Assembly (NCBI GenBank): GCA_035518815.1
Contig: DATIXG010000060.1
Coordinates: 124,001 to 188,000 of the forward strand
DNA length: 64,000 nt
Source: AG25 sp035518815
GTDB taxonomy: Bacteria > Gemmatimonadota > Gemmatimonadetes > Gemmatimonadales > GWC2-71-9
Direction of reading: 5' to 3'
Position numbers and translations under genes: made by a program. This document shows positions 1 through 7,604 of this stretch, one piece after another; position 1 is the stretch's first letter; each line of letters begins with the position of its first letter. Below the pieces are notes generated by a model. It did no database searches, had not been told where the DNA came from, and saw nothing but the letters and a program-made list of their open reading frames with translations.

Positions 1-1098
1 GAGATCCCGGCAACGGCCGAGCGCTGGCCCATCCACCGGGAGACACCGAAGTTCGTGGACCTGGAGCCCAAGACCGAGGTCTTCGAGACGGGGATCAAGG
101 TCGTGGACCTGATCGCACCGTTCGTCAAAGGCGGCAAGATCGGGCTGTTCGGAGGCGCGGGCGTCGGCAAGACCGTGATCATTCAGGAGCTGATTCACAA
201 CGTCGCCATGGGGCACGGCGGGCGGTCGGTGTTCTGCGGCGTGGGCGAGCGCACGCGCGAGGGCAACGACCTGTACCTCGAGATGAAGGAAAGCGGGGTC
301 ATCGACTCCTGCTCGCTGATCTACGGCCAGATGAACGAGCCGCCTGGCGCGCGCCTGCGGGTCGGGCTGTCGGGCCTCACGGTCGCCGAGTACTTCCGCG
401 ACACCGAGGGCCAGGACGTGCTGGTGTTCATCGACAACATCTTCCGGTTCACCCAGGCCGGGTCCGAGGTATCGGCCCTGCTCGGCCGCATGCCCTCGGC
501 GGTGGGATACCAGCCCACGCTCGCCACGGAGATGGGTGAGCTGCAGGAGCGCATCACGTCGACCAAGAAGGGATCGATCACGTCGGTCCAGGCGATTTAC
601 GTTCCCGCCGACGACCTCACTGATCCTGCGCCGGCGACCGCTTTCTCGCACCTCGACGCGACGGTCGTGTTGTCCCGTCAGATCGTGGAGCTGGGCATCT
701 ACCCGGCGGTGGATCCACTCGCCTCGTCGAGCCGCATTCTGGACGCGCAGTACTTGGGCGAGCGTCACTACAAGGTGGCGGTGGAAGTCCAGCGCATCCT
801 GCAGCGGTACAAGGATCTTCAGGACATCATCGCGATTCTGGGAATGGACGAGCTGTCCGAAGACGACAAGCTCGTCGTGGCGCGGGCGCGGCGCGTGCAG
901 CGCTTCCTGTCGCAGCCGTTCTTCGTCGCGTCGCCCTTCACGGGACTCGAGGGCAAGTATGTGAAGCTCGAGGAAACGATCGCGTCGTTCGAGCGGGTGG
1001 TGGCGGGCGAGTTCGACCAGCTGCCCGAGCAGGCGTTCTACATGGTCGGCGGGATCGAGGAGGTCGTCGCGCAGGCCAAGAAGCTCGCGAGTGCTTGA
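1..1098 (+). CDS. atpD: ATP synthase F1 subunit beta (5' truncated by window)
   Basis: Catalytic beta subunit of the F1 sector of ATP synthase, which makes ATP from ADP and phosphate at the inner membrane. The reading frame is open from base 1, so the gene begins upstream; 365 residues are visible. The Walker A motif GGAGVGKT lies at bases 151-174, and the conserved segments GERTREGNDLY and DEPPGAR-type (here NEPPGAR) follow in the usual order. The protein ends at a normal beta-subunit C-terminus. The next gene, atpC, starts close to or overlapping this stop, as in typical atp operons. A GTG at base 55 lies inside the conserved protein and is not the true start. Confidence 0.98.
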   Translation, partial: EIPATAERWPIHRETPKFVDLEPKTEVFETGIKVVDLIAPFVKGGKIGLFGGAGVGKTVIIQELIHNVAMGHGGRSVFCGVGERTREGNDLYLEMKESGVIDSCSLIYGQMNEPPGARLRVGLSGLTVAEYFRDTEGQDVLVFIDNIFRFTQAGSEVSALLGRMPSAVGYQPTLATEMGELQERITSTKKGSITSVQAIYVPADDLTDPAPATAFSHLDATVVLSRQIVELGIYPAVDPLASSSRILDAQYLGERHYKVAVEVQRILQRYKDLQDIIAILGMDELSEDDKLVVARARRVQRFLSQPFFVASPFTGLEGKYVKLEETIASFERVVAGEFDQLPEQAFYMVGGIEEVVAQAKKLASA

Positions 1099-1102
1099 GC
1101 GC

Positions 1103-1351
1103 ATGCACGTCACCGTCATCTCTCCCGAGCGCGGCGTGTTCGACGGCGAGGCCGACGCGTTGGTTGCACCCGCCTTCGACGGGCTCGTCGGCATCCAACC
1201 TCATCACGCCCCGTTTCTCACACTGCTCGGTGAAGGAACGTTGCACGTGCGCCACGGCGGGGCGACCAGCACGTTCCGCGTCGCAGGCGGATTTCTCCAA
1301 GTGACGCAGAACACAGTCCGAGTGGTCACTGATCGAGTGGAAACCTCTTGA
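1103..1351 (+). CDS. atpC: ATP synthase F1 subunit epsilon, short form
   Basis: Central-stalk epsilon subunit of ATP synthase. The start is taken as ATG 1103 because the conserved beta-barrel sequence (MHVTVISPERGVFDGE) begins there; a GTG at 1091 would overlap atpD by 8 bases. The protein has only 82 residues, against about 130-140 in most bacteria. It covers the N-terminal beta-sandwich and stops where the C-terminal helical hairpin would begin. That hairpin is the inhibitory, ATP-sensing part of epsilon. Short forms of this kind are known in Chlorobi, so this is probably natural rather than a truncation. A TTGACA sequence overlaps the stop codon. Confidence 0.93.
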   Translation: MHVTVISPERGVFDGEADALVAPAFDGLVGIQPHHAPFLTLLGEGTLHVRHGGATSTFRVAGGFLQVTQNTVRVVTDRVETS

Positions 1352-1376
1352 CAGGATCGTAGTGCTGCCTTAGAGG
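1348..1376 (+). promoter_or_regulatory. Possible promoter for the 1436 gene
   Basis: TTGACA at 1348-1353, a 17-base spacer, then TAGAGG at 1371-1376. The -35 is perfect and the -10 is weak (TA kept, final T missing). It overlaps the end of atpC and would place the transcription start near 1383. The -10 also lies inside the stem-loop described next, so the two readings compete. Confidence 0.35.
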
Positions 1377-1405
1377 TTGGGCGCTCCACGAGGCGCCCTA
1401 GGCAG
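1365..1405. terminator. Nested stem-loop after atpC
   Basis: Two nested inverted repeats: outer arms CTGCCT (1365-1370) and AGGCAG (1400-1405), inner arms GGGCGC (1379-1384) and GCGCCC (1393-1398) with an 8-base loop. No T-tract follows. It could end atp transcription or form the 5' leader of the next gene. Confidence 0.4.
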
Positions 1406-1435
1406 TTCCAATACGTACCTGTCCGGAGGAATGCC

Positions 1436-2032
1436 ATGTTGAAGGTCCTCGGTAGTGCGTTCCTGGTAGGGAGTCTCATCGGGCTCGCCATGCCCGCCTC
1501 CGCCCAGCGGCGAGCCACCACGACGACGAGCTCGAGCAGCATGAGCGCCCCCAAGCATGAGCTTGGCGCCGACCTCGCGACGCAGTTCGTCAATCGCGGC
1601 GATGGCGTCGGCGGCGGCATCCAGTTCGGGGCGCCCGTGGATGTGCGGTGGGGCTTCCTGTCGAAGTCGCCGTTGAATTTCGAAGTGCGGGCGTCGTTCG
1701 CGTACGACAGCAAGGGAGCCGGCGGCGATGCGCTGCTCACCTTCTCCCCTGGTGTCAACGCGCTGTATCAGCTGAAGCGCGGTGGCGGGCCACACGGGCT
1801 GCTGCGGGCGCCGTATGTCACGGGCGGCGTCGGCCTGAATCTCGTGAAGTTCGGCGCAGCCGGCACCGACACGCAGTTCGGACTGGGCGCCGGGCTCGGC
1901 ACGCGCCTCCCCGCCGGGGGCGGCAGCCTCGTCTGGCGGCCGGAGGGATTCATGACCTACTCCTTTGCGTCCGGAAATCTGCCGAGTGCCTTCGCGATCG
2001 GCCTCCGGATGGGCATGTCCTTCTGGCACTAG
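1436..2032 (+). CDS. Putative secreted or outer-membrane protein, unknown function
   Basis: Protein of 198 residues that I do not recognise by name. It has a signal peptide (hydrophobic residues 4-20, ending in ASAQ), then a Thr/Ser-rich linker, then alternating hydrophobic and glycine-rich segments with phrases such as GGVGLNLVKFG and GLGAGLGTRLPAG. That pattern resembles small beta-barrel outer-membrane proteins. The ATG is preceded by a good ribosome binding site (GGAGGA). It stands alone between atpC and a strong GC-rich hairpin at 2078. Its start and signal peptide are secure; the barrel assignment is inference from sequence texture. Confidence 0.75.
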   Translation: MLKVLGSAFLVGSLIGLAMPASAQRRATTTTSSSSMSAPKHELGADLATQFVNRGDGVGGGIQFGAPVDVRWGFLSKSPLNFEVRASFAYDSKGAGGDALLTFSPGVNALYQLKRGGGPHGLLRAPYVTGGVGLNLVKFGAAGTDTQFGLGAGLGTRLPAGGGSLVWRPEGFMTYSFASGNLPSAFAIGLRMGMSFWH

Positions 2033-2077
2033 TCGGAGGGCGTGGCGCGGCGTGAGCCGCATCACCCGCGCGGTCTC

Positions 2078-2104
2078 CGGCCCGCCCCGAAGTGGGGCGG
2101 GCCG
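2078..2104. terminator. Strong GC-rich hairpin, probable terminator
   Basis: Arms of 11 bp (CGGCCCGCCCC, 2078-2088, and GGGGCGGGCCG, 2094-2104) with loop GAAGT. It lies 45 bases after the 1436-2032 stop. There is no T-run after it, so intrinsic termination is likely but not certain. Confidence 0.55.
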
Positions 2105-2197
2105 TTGCGCGTCGGGCCCCGCATCGGAACGATGCAGAGCTCCTCGGGTACCGGTAACTGCATTTCATACCTGATGATCGCATCGAAGGAGGACTGT

Positions 2198-2800
2198 ATG
2201 CGCCCTAAGACAGCTTGCTTGGCCGTTGGGCTCATCGCGGTACTGGCAGCTCCCCTCTGCTCCCAGACGACCGGGATGCCGCCCTTCAATGCACCCTATC
2301 GCGCCTTTCAGCGCTCGGAGTTCGGTGGGATCGTGAGCTTCCCCGGCGGCGACGGCTTCAGCGTCGAGGGAGTGTATCGATACGCCAGCGGCAACTTCGA
2401 CGTCGGCTTCCGGGCCGGCATGCTCGACCCCGGAGCCGGGAACACGAGGCTCCTGCTCAGCGCCGAGGGCCGGTCGCGCATCATCACGCACAACAGCGAC
2501 TTTCCGCTTGACGGGGCGCTGGTGGCTGGTGTCGGCACGGCGCTGGCGAGTGGCAGCGGGGCGTTGTACACCCCTGTGGGCCTCTCGCTCGGGCGCCGGA
2601 TCGCCATCAAGAATTCGAGCGTGACTGTCGTCCCCTACGTACAGCCGACGGCGTTCTACACGGTCGATGGCGAGTCCCAGCTGCTGTTCACGTTGGGGTT
2701 CGGCGCCGATGCCAGGCTGAGCCCCTCGCTCGACGCCCGGATCAGCGCAGGCGTTGGCGATGTACACGGCGTGTCCCTCGGTCTCGTCTGGGTGCACTAG
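2198..2800 (+). CDS. Putative envelope protein with TGMP motif, paralogue of the next gene
   Basis: Unrecognised 200-residue protein. ATG 2198 is chosen because AAGGAGG precedes it and a signal peptide follows (hydrophobic residues 7-19, ending in CSQ). An upstream in-frame extension would run through the hairpin at 2078. Right after the signal peptide comes QTTGMPPFNAP, closely matching QWTGMPAWNDP in the next protein. The rest consists of glycine- and aromatic-containing strands typical of an eight-strand-like barrel. The two genes are probably diverged duplicates. Function unknown. Confidence 0.75.
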   Translation: MRPKTACLAVGLIAVLAAPLCSQTTGMPPFNAPYRAFQRSEFGGIVSFPGGDGFSVEGVYRYASGNFDVGFRAGMLDPGAGNTRLLLSAEGRSRIITHNSDFPLDGALVAGVGTALASGSGALYTPVGLSLGRRIAIKNSSVTVVPYVQPTAFYTVDGESQLLFTLGFGADARLSPSLDARISAGVGDVHGVSLGLVWVH

Positions 2801-2819
2801 CCCCGACCCCGGGCGCCGT

Positions 2820-2847
2820 GTGACCAAACGGGGCCCTGACGTATCAT
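2820..2847 (+). promoter_or_regulatory. Possible promoter for the 2899 gene
   Basis: GTGACC at 2820-2825, a 16-base spacer, and TATCAT at 2842-2847. The -10 fits well (TAnnnT) and the -35 moderately. It lies 52 bases before the start codon. Confidence 0.35.
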
Positions 2848-2898
2848 TAAGTGCGAGTACCGGCGACAGGCGAAGTCTCTCACGCGTGGAGGCAGTTC

Positions 2899-3567
2899 AT
2901 GAGGCGTGCAGTCGTCATCGTGGGGCTGGTGTTCTTGCCGGGCGCGACCCTCGCGGCCCAATGGACTGGTATGCCGGCGTGGAACGACCCGGCGGGAGGC
3001 ACAGGGGTGGTGATCGCCGCCGACTGGGGCATGCCGAATGACGCGGCGGGGAACGGCGACGCATATGGCGCACGGGCCAGCCTCGGTCTCGGCTCCATGA
3101 CACTGACCGCCGGCGGTGGCAGCTACAAGCCCAGCGGCTACACCGACGCGACGACGACCTGGGGAGGCCAGGTGGCATTCCGCCTGATCGGTGGCAGCCT
3201 CACCCCGATCGCGGTGAATCTCCAACTCGGGGCCGGGACCTCGTCGAGCATTACGTCGGGGACGGGCACGTACCCACAAATCACGACGATCGTAGGGGCG
3301 GTGGGGATCGCCGTCCCGCTTCCCACGCCCGGTATCCATCTCGAGGGGTTCTTCTCCCCCGGCATGCGGCACCGCGAGCTGACCGAGCGGGGCGGCGGGC
3401 TTCCCGACTTCAGCGAGACCAAGTTCGGCTATACCGTGGGTGGCAACATCGGGTTCGGGCTGTTCGGTGTTCATGTTGCCTACGATCACCAAGACACCAG
3501 CTCGGGCAGCATTGGGACCTTTGGACTGGGAATGCATCTCGCGTTCCGCCCGTCCCTGGGCCTCTAA
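2899..3567 (+). CDS. Putative envelope protein with TGMP motif
   Basis: Unrecognised 222-residue protein. ATG 2899 follows a TGGAGG ribosome binding site and opens a signal peptide ending in LAAQ. The mature N-terminus begins WTGMPAWNDP, shared with the preceding gene. Downstream there are repeated amphipathic stretches rich in Gly, Thr and Ser, and the C-terminus has alternating hydrophobics (GLGMHLAFRPSLGL), as in outer-membrane barrels. It probably sits in the outer membrane. It appears to have its own promoter, so it need not be co-transcribed with its paralogue. Confidence 0.75.
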   Translation: MRRAVVIVGLVFLPGATLAAQWTGMPAWNDPAGGTGVVIAADWGMPNDAAGNGDAYGARASLGLGSMTLTAGGGSYKPSGYTDATTTWGGQVAFRLIGGSLTPIAVNLQLGAGTSSSITSGTGTYPQITTIVGAVGIAVPLPTPGIHLEGFFSPGMRHRELTERGGGLPDFSETKFGYTVGGNIGFGLFGVHVAYDHQDTSSGSIGTFGLGMHLAFRPSLGL

Positions 3568-3572
3568 GCAGG

Positions 3573-3601
3573 TTCACAACCAGACTTTGAGCGACTACCT
3601 T
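3573..3601 (+). promoter_or_regulatory. Promoter of the Bor-like lipoprotein gene
   Basis: TTCACA (3573-3578, five of six consensus), a 17-base spacer, and TACCTT (3596-3601, TAnnnT form). The predicted start near 3608 lies inside the hairpin at 3603-3626. Confidence 0.5.
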
Positions 3602-3602
3602 T

Positions 3603-3626
3603 GGTGCGCGCTGTTTCCGGCGCACC
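3603..3626. other. Stem-loop at the predicted mRNA 5' end or terminator
   Basis: Perfect 7-bp arms GGTGCGC (3603-3609) and GCGCACC (3620-3626) around a 10-base loop. It could terminate the upstream gene or, given the promoter just before it, form a 5' leader hairpin of the lipoprotein mRNA. Confidence 0.45.
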
Positions 3627-3646
3627 CTATTGCTCCCAGGAGCCGT

Positions 3647-4009
3647 GTGAAGCGTTTCGCTGCACGCGCGATTATCGTCGCGCTGGCGCTGTCGACGAGC
3701 GGCTGTACCATGACGTTTGACGCGGCGCATCTTGGCGTCGTCGCGACCATGGCCGAGCCCCCTCAGGCGCCCCCGGGCGCGGCGTTCAAGGTCACCAAGC
3801 ACCCGCTGTATCTGGGATGGGGTCTGTTCGAGATCGGCGAGACGAACCTGGACGATCTCCTGGCCGGACAGCTCGGCGCCGGCGGGTCGATCGCGGGCCT
3901 CAAGATCAAGGTACACACCACGGTATTGGGTGGGATTTTCACCTTCGTCACGCTGGGGCTCGTCGCCCCGCGCTCCGTGACCTACGAGGGAGTAGTCGTT
4001 CCGAAATAG
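3647..4009 (+). CDS. Bor-like lipoprotein
   Basis: Small lipoprotein of 120 residues. GTG 3647 is preferred because AGGAG precedes it and a short lipoprotein signal peptide follows, with lipobox LSTSGC and Cys20 as the lipidated residue. The C-terminal half, with GGIFTFVTLGLVAPRSVTYEG, resembles the Bor family (GFITLGIYTP in phage lambda Bor), which are surface lipoproteins linked to serum resistance. This link rests on a short motif and overall length only. It is convergent with waaA, with 11 bases between the stops. Confidence 0.65.
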   Translation: MKRFAARAIIVALALSTSGCTMTFDAAHLGVVATMAEPPQAPPGAAFKVTKHPLYLGWGLFEIGETNLDDLLAGQLGAGGSIAGLKIKVHTTVLGGIFTFVTLGLVAPRSVTYEGVVVPK

Positions 4010-4020
4010 CGACGGGTCTG

Positions 4021-5331
4021 CTACGACCCGATATCATGCACCAGTCCCTGCACGAGCGCCGTCGTCCGCTCGGCGGCGCCACGTCCCTCTCCCACCATCC
4101 GCTCGCCAATGCCCCCCGCCCGCTTGCGGGCGCTCCGGTCGTGAAACCACGTGAGCCACTGCGCGTGCAGCGGTTGCCGGCCGTCCGCGGGCACGCTGAC
4201 CGCTCCTCCCCGTTCTATCAGGATGCGCGCGTCCCGGCTCATCTCCCAATGCGGCCCGACGGTGACGGGGACGCCGAACACGGCAGGCTCGAGCACGGAG
4301 TGTAACCCGGCGCGATGGAAGCCCCCGCCGACGAACGCGACATCGCCCAGGGCATAGAGGTCGGCGAGGATGCCGACTCGGTCGACGACCACCACGGATG
4401 ACGGCTCAGCGTGCTCGAGCTGTGAGATGCGCACGGGCCGCGACAGGCCAAGTGTCTGGGCGCGCTGGGCGATCCCCGCAAGGTGATCCGGCGTGGGCTC
4501 GTGGGGGGCGAGGATGAGGCGCGCGCCCGGCACCTGCGCTCCCAGGTCGGCGAACGCCTCCAACACCACGGTCTCGTCCGCCGGCCAGGTGGAGCCGGCC
4601 ACGATGGTGAAGGCGGGGCGCGCCGCGGCGAGCCGAGCGAAGGGCTCGCGCGTGCGATCGAAACGCTCGGCCCGCTCAGCCACGCTGTCGTACCGGGTAT
4701 CCCCCGTGACCTCGATGGCCTCCCGTCGGGCGCCCAGCTGCTCGAGGCGCTGCGCGTCGTCCTCGCTGATCGCGCCGATCCGCTCGAGCGCGCCGTACGC
4801 GCCCGCCGCCCAGCCGCGCGTAGGCCACCGCAAGCGGGAGCTCGTCGGCGCGACGGTCGCGGAGATGAGGGCGAGCTTGACCCCCCGGCGCGCGGCCGCG
4901 AGGGTGAGCTCCGGCCACACGTCGAGCTTCGAGAAAATGAGGGCCGCGGGCTGCAACGCGTCGAGCGCGATGCGGACGTCACGCGGTCGGTCGAACGGGA
5001 GGTAGTCGGTTATGTCCACGGGCAGCGTGCGCGCGAGACGCTCGGCCGACGGCGAAAAGAACGTGTAGGCCAGTTGCCAGTGCGGCCGGCTCACCCGCAA
5101 AGCCTCGAGCACCGGCTTCGCCTGCAGTCCCTCACCGACCGAGGGTGCGTGCATCCAGATCAGCGGACGCGAGGCGTCGCGATGCTCCTTGGCCCAGCCG
5201 CGCAGGCGGTCGCGCAGGCCGCGCCGGGCGTCGAGTCCCCGCGCGACCTTCTTGTCGAAACGCGCGGCGAGCGCCGCCGCCTGCCCGGCGAGGCTCATGC
5301 TCAGGCGGTAGGTGAGGGAGGGACGGACCAT
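4021..5331 (-). CDS. waaA: 3-deoxy-D-manno-octulosonic acid (Kdo) transferase
   Basis: Transfers Kdo from CMP-Kdo to lipid A precursor, an essential step of lipopolysaccharide assembly at the inner membrane. The 436-residue length is normal for the family. Conserved pieces visible include the GEGLQAKPVL region around the catalytic glutamate, FSKLDVWPEL, AGSTWPADE and FVGGGFHRAGLHSVLEPAVFG. ATG 5331 overlaps the upstream stop by one base (TGATG), so it is translationally coupled to the DsbA-like gene; a TTG three bases earlier is less likely. Its presence supports an LPS-bearing outer membrane. Confidence 0.93.
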   Translation of the reverse strand: MVRPSLTYRLSMSLAGQAAALAARFDKKVARGLDARRGLRDRLRGWAKEHRDASRPLIWMHAPSVGEGLQAKPVLEALRVSRPHWQLAYTFFSPSAERLARTLPVDITDYLPFDRPRDVRIALDALQPAALIFSKLDVWPELTLAAARRGVKLALISATVAPTSSRLRWPTRGWAAGAYGALERIGAISEDDAQRLEQLGARREAIEVTGDTRYDSVAERAERFDRTREPFARLAAARPAFTIVAGSTWPADETVVLEAFADLGAQVPGARLILAPHEPTPDHLAGIAQRAQTLGLSRPVRISQLEHAEPSSVVVVDRVGILADLYALGDVAFVGGGFHRAGLHSVLEPAVFGVPVTVGPHWEMSRDARILIERGGAVSVPADGRQPLHAQWLTWFHDRSARKRAGGIGERMVGEGRGAAERTTALVQGLVHDIGS

Positions 5332-5978
5332 CAACGTTTGGCGGCCGTCTTGATGCGATAGATCGAGTCGAGCACCTCGCGGAAGGCCTCAAGCGGCGCC
5401 GCGCCGTCGATCAGCCCGCCTTCGATGTAGAATGTCGGCGTGGCCGCAGCGCCGGACCGGGCGGCCGCTTCCCGATCGGCCGCGACCCCCGGCCGCGTCG
5501 CACCGCTCGCGACACAGGGCGCGAGACGAGCGTGATTCGCTCCGGCCGAGTCGGCGAGCGCGATGAGGTATCCCTGGGGGTCGGTCTGGCTGCTCCACTC
5601 CTGTTGGCGCTTGAACAACAGGTCGTGGACCGGCCAAAACTTTCCCTGGCGTGCGGCGCAGAGGCCGACCTGGGCGGCCAGCTCGGCGTGCCGGTGTATG
5701 CCGGTCATGGGCAGGTTGATGAAGACGAACCGAACCTTGCCGGTCGCGATGTACTCGCGCTCCAATCCGGGCATGGTTTCGAGCGCGAACGCGCGGCAGT
5801 ACGGGCATTGAAAGTCCGACATCTCATAGATGACGATCGGCGCATCGGCACGCCCCTTGGTACGGGGCGCGAGGTCCTCGCCCTGGGCGGCGAGGAGCGC
5901 AGGGACGGCCATGATGAGCGCGACCAGGAAGAGGCGGACGCGCGGCCGGAACGCCGAGGGAATGTTGATCCTGCGCAC
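5331..5978 (-). CDS. DsbA/thioredoxin-like periplasmic oxidoreductase
   Basis: Secreted thiol-disulfide oxidoreductase of 215 residues with a DsbA or DsbG type thioredoxin fold. The active-site motif CPYC appears early (MSDFQCPYCRAF), and the cis-proline region is TPTFYIEGG. GTG 5978 is preferred because AGGAGA lies five bases upstream and a hydrophobic signal segment (LFLVALIMAVPALLAAQ) follows. An upstream in-frame extension has no ribosome binding site. Two further cysteines outside the active site (VGLCAA and APCVAS) could form a structural disulfide. It is coupled to waaA, but no functional link is evident. Confidence 0.9.
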   Translation of the reverse strand: MRRINIPSAFRPRVRLFLVALIMAVPALLAAQGEDLAPRTKGRADAPIVIYEMSDFQCPYCRAFALETMPGLEREYIATGKVRFVFINLPMTGIHRHAELAAQVGLCAARQGKFWPVHDLLFKRQQEWSSQTDPQGYLIALADSAGANHARLAPCVASGATRPGVAADREAAARSGAAATPTFYIEGGLIDGAAPLEAFREVLDSIYRIKTAAKR

Positions 5979-6054
5979 TCGATCTCCTGTGCCGGGCTCG
6001 GGGGAACGGGAGTGGGCGACTCCGGGCTCGCCATACCATAGCAACTGCGTTCCA

Positions 6055-6073
6055 GCGGCGCCACTAGCGCCGC
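6055..6073. other. Hairpin in the divergent intergenic region
   Basis: Perfect 7-bp arms GCGGCGC (6055-6061) and GCGCCGC (6067-6073) with loop CACTA, between the DsbA-like (-) and TPM (+) genes. It could be a regulatory site or a leader structure; nothing distinguishes these. Confidence 0.3.
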
Positions 6074-6097
6074 ATCCTCGTTAGGTTTCCCCTGATC

Positions 6098-6877
6098 GTG
6101 GCCGTGATCGCGCTCACCCTCGCTCTCCTGCAGCAGGTCGCCGTACCGTCGCCGGTAGGGTACGTCAACGACTTCGCCCATGTGTTCGACACGTCCTCGG
6201 TTGCCCAGATGCAGAGCGTGATCGCCGAGGTGCGCGAGAAGACGCGCGGCGAGATTGTCGTGGTTACCCTGCCGGACATCGGCGACCGTCCTGCGAGCGA
6301 CGTCGCGCTGCAGATCGGGCGCGCGTGGAAGGTGGGCGCGGAGGGAGCAGCTGGTGATCCCGCCAAGAACAGCGGGATCGTGATACTGGTGGTCCCGCGG
6401 CACAACCACGTTCCGGGAACGGGCGACTTGTTCATCGCGACCGGTCGCGGGGCGGAGGGGTTCCTGCCCGACGCCCGCGTCGGCAGGATCCGCGACGCCA
6501 TGACGCCGTACCTGGCGCGCGAGGACTATGGCGGCGGGTCGCTGGTCGGTGTACAGCTGGTTGCGCAGGCCTTCGCGCAGGAATTCGGTGTGACGTTGAC
6601 GGGCGCGCCGGCCGCACCCGAGGAGCCCCAAGGCTCGCCGGTCCGCTTCCCCATTGGATTGCTGGTCGCCCTCTTGCTGCTGATCCTGATAAGCCGGGGC
6701 CGCCGCTTGATGTTTCTGCCATTCTGGTTCGGCGGGTTCGGACGGGGAGGATCGGGAGGTCGTGGGGGATGGGGCGGTGGCGGAGGGTGGGGGGGCGGGG
6801 GTGGTGGTGGGGGGGGCTTCGGCGGCTTTGGCGGCGGGGGGGGCTTTTCGGGCGGCGGTGCGGGAGGAAAGTTCTAG
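6098..6877 (+). CDS. TPM domain protein (YgcG/TPM_phosphatase family)
   Basis: Membrane-anchored TPM domain protein of 259 residues, a family often paired with LemA, as here. GTG 6098 begins a signal peptide. The TPM domain spans about residues 20-160, opening with VGYVNDFAHVFD and including TRGEIVVVTLPDIG and GDLFIATGRGAEGFLPD. One transmembrane segment follows (about 185-200, GLLVALLLLILIS). The protein ends in a glycine-rich, low-complexity tail of about 50 residues, which is usual for the family. The next gene starts two bases after the stop. The biochemical role is not well established; a phosphatase activity has been reported for a plant relative. Confidence 0.9.
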   Translation: MAVIALTLALLQQVAVPSPVGYVNDFAHVFDTSSVAQMQSVIAEVREKTRGEIVVVTLPDIGDRPASDVALQIGRAWKVGAEGAAGDPAKNSGIVILVVPRHNHVPGTGDLFIATGRGAEGFLPDARVGRIRDAMTPYLAREDYGGGSLVGVQLVAQAFAQEFGVTLTGAPAAPEEPQGSPVRFPIGLLVALLLLILISRGRRLMFLPFWFGGFGRGGSGGRGGWGGGGGWGGGGGGGGGFGGFGGGGGFSGGGAGGKF

Positions 6878-6879
6878 CC

Positions 6880-7593
6880 ATGGCGAAACTCACCGTCGAG
6901 CAGTTTGCTCGCCAGGTTGCGGACGCGCTCGGCAACCGGGTCGTGGCACTCTTGCTCTACGGGTCGGCGGCCCGTGGGACGCACACACCGGGACGCTCGG
7001 ACGTGAATACGCTGCTCGTGTGCGACGGCGTCGACGACGCCTTGTTCACGGCGCTCGAAGGCCCCGTGCGCGCCTGGACGCGCGACGCCGGCCATCCGGC
7101 TCCCTTGCTGTTGACGGAGCAGGAGTGGCGCGACTCGGCCGACGCCTTTCCCATCGAGTACGAGGACATGCGCGAGGCGCACCGCCTGCTGGCGGGGCGG
7201 GATCCGTGGGAGGGGATCGTGGTGCGGCGGGAGGACATGCGGCGGCAACTCGAGTACGAGTTGCTTGCGAAGCTCGTGCGGCTGCGGCAGGCCTACGCGG
7301 CATGCTGGAGCGATCCACGCCGGCTCACGGAGGCGATTACGGGAAGCGCCGCGGGACTGCTCACGATGCTGCGGACCGCGCTCCGCTTGAGCGGCATCAC
7401 GCCCCCCAGGGCCCCTGACGCCCTCGTTCGCGAAGCGGCGACGCGCATCGGGTTCGCTCCCGGTGCGCTCGATGACGTGCTGGCACACCTCTCGGGCGCG
7501 CGGCGTCTCGCGCTCGGGAAACACGACGCGCGGGCGGCTGCGTACCTTGCGGCGGTCGCCCGAACCACGGAATTCGTCAACCGTCTGACCTAG
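6880..7593 (+). CDS. Nucleotidyltransferase-like protein, catalytic motif altered
   Basis: Protein of 237 residues with an N-terminal minimal-nucleotidyltransferase-like domain (YGSAARGTHTPGRSDVN, about residues 26-44) and a helical C-terminal half. The family normally has GS followed by DxD to bind metal; here the second Asp is Asn (SDVN). Catalysis may therefore be lost or changed. ATG 6880 lies two bases after the TPM stop, and lemA follows after 11 bases, so the three genes form an operon. The upstream in-frame extension crosses the glycine-rich tail of the TPM gene and is a shadow. Confidence 0.8.
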   Translation: MAKLTVEQFARQVADALGNRVVALLLYGSAARGTHTPGRSDVNTLLVCDGVDDALFTALEGPVRAWTRDAGHPAPLLLTEQEWRDSADAFPIEYEDMREAHRLLAGRDPWEGIVVRREDMRRQLEYELLAKLVRLRQAYAACWSDPRRLTEAITGSAAGLLTMLRTALRLSGITPPRAPDALVREAATRIGFAPGALDDVLAHLSGARRLALGKHDARAAAYLAAVARTTEFVNRLT

Positions 7594-7604
7594 GAGCACG
7601 ACCA

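Noticed and set aside
6720..6877. Glycine-codon-rich tract as a repeat element or CRISPR-like array
   Set aside because: It encodes the glycine-rich tail usual for TPM-family proteins and has no fixed repeat unit.
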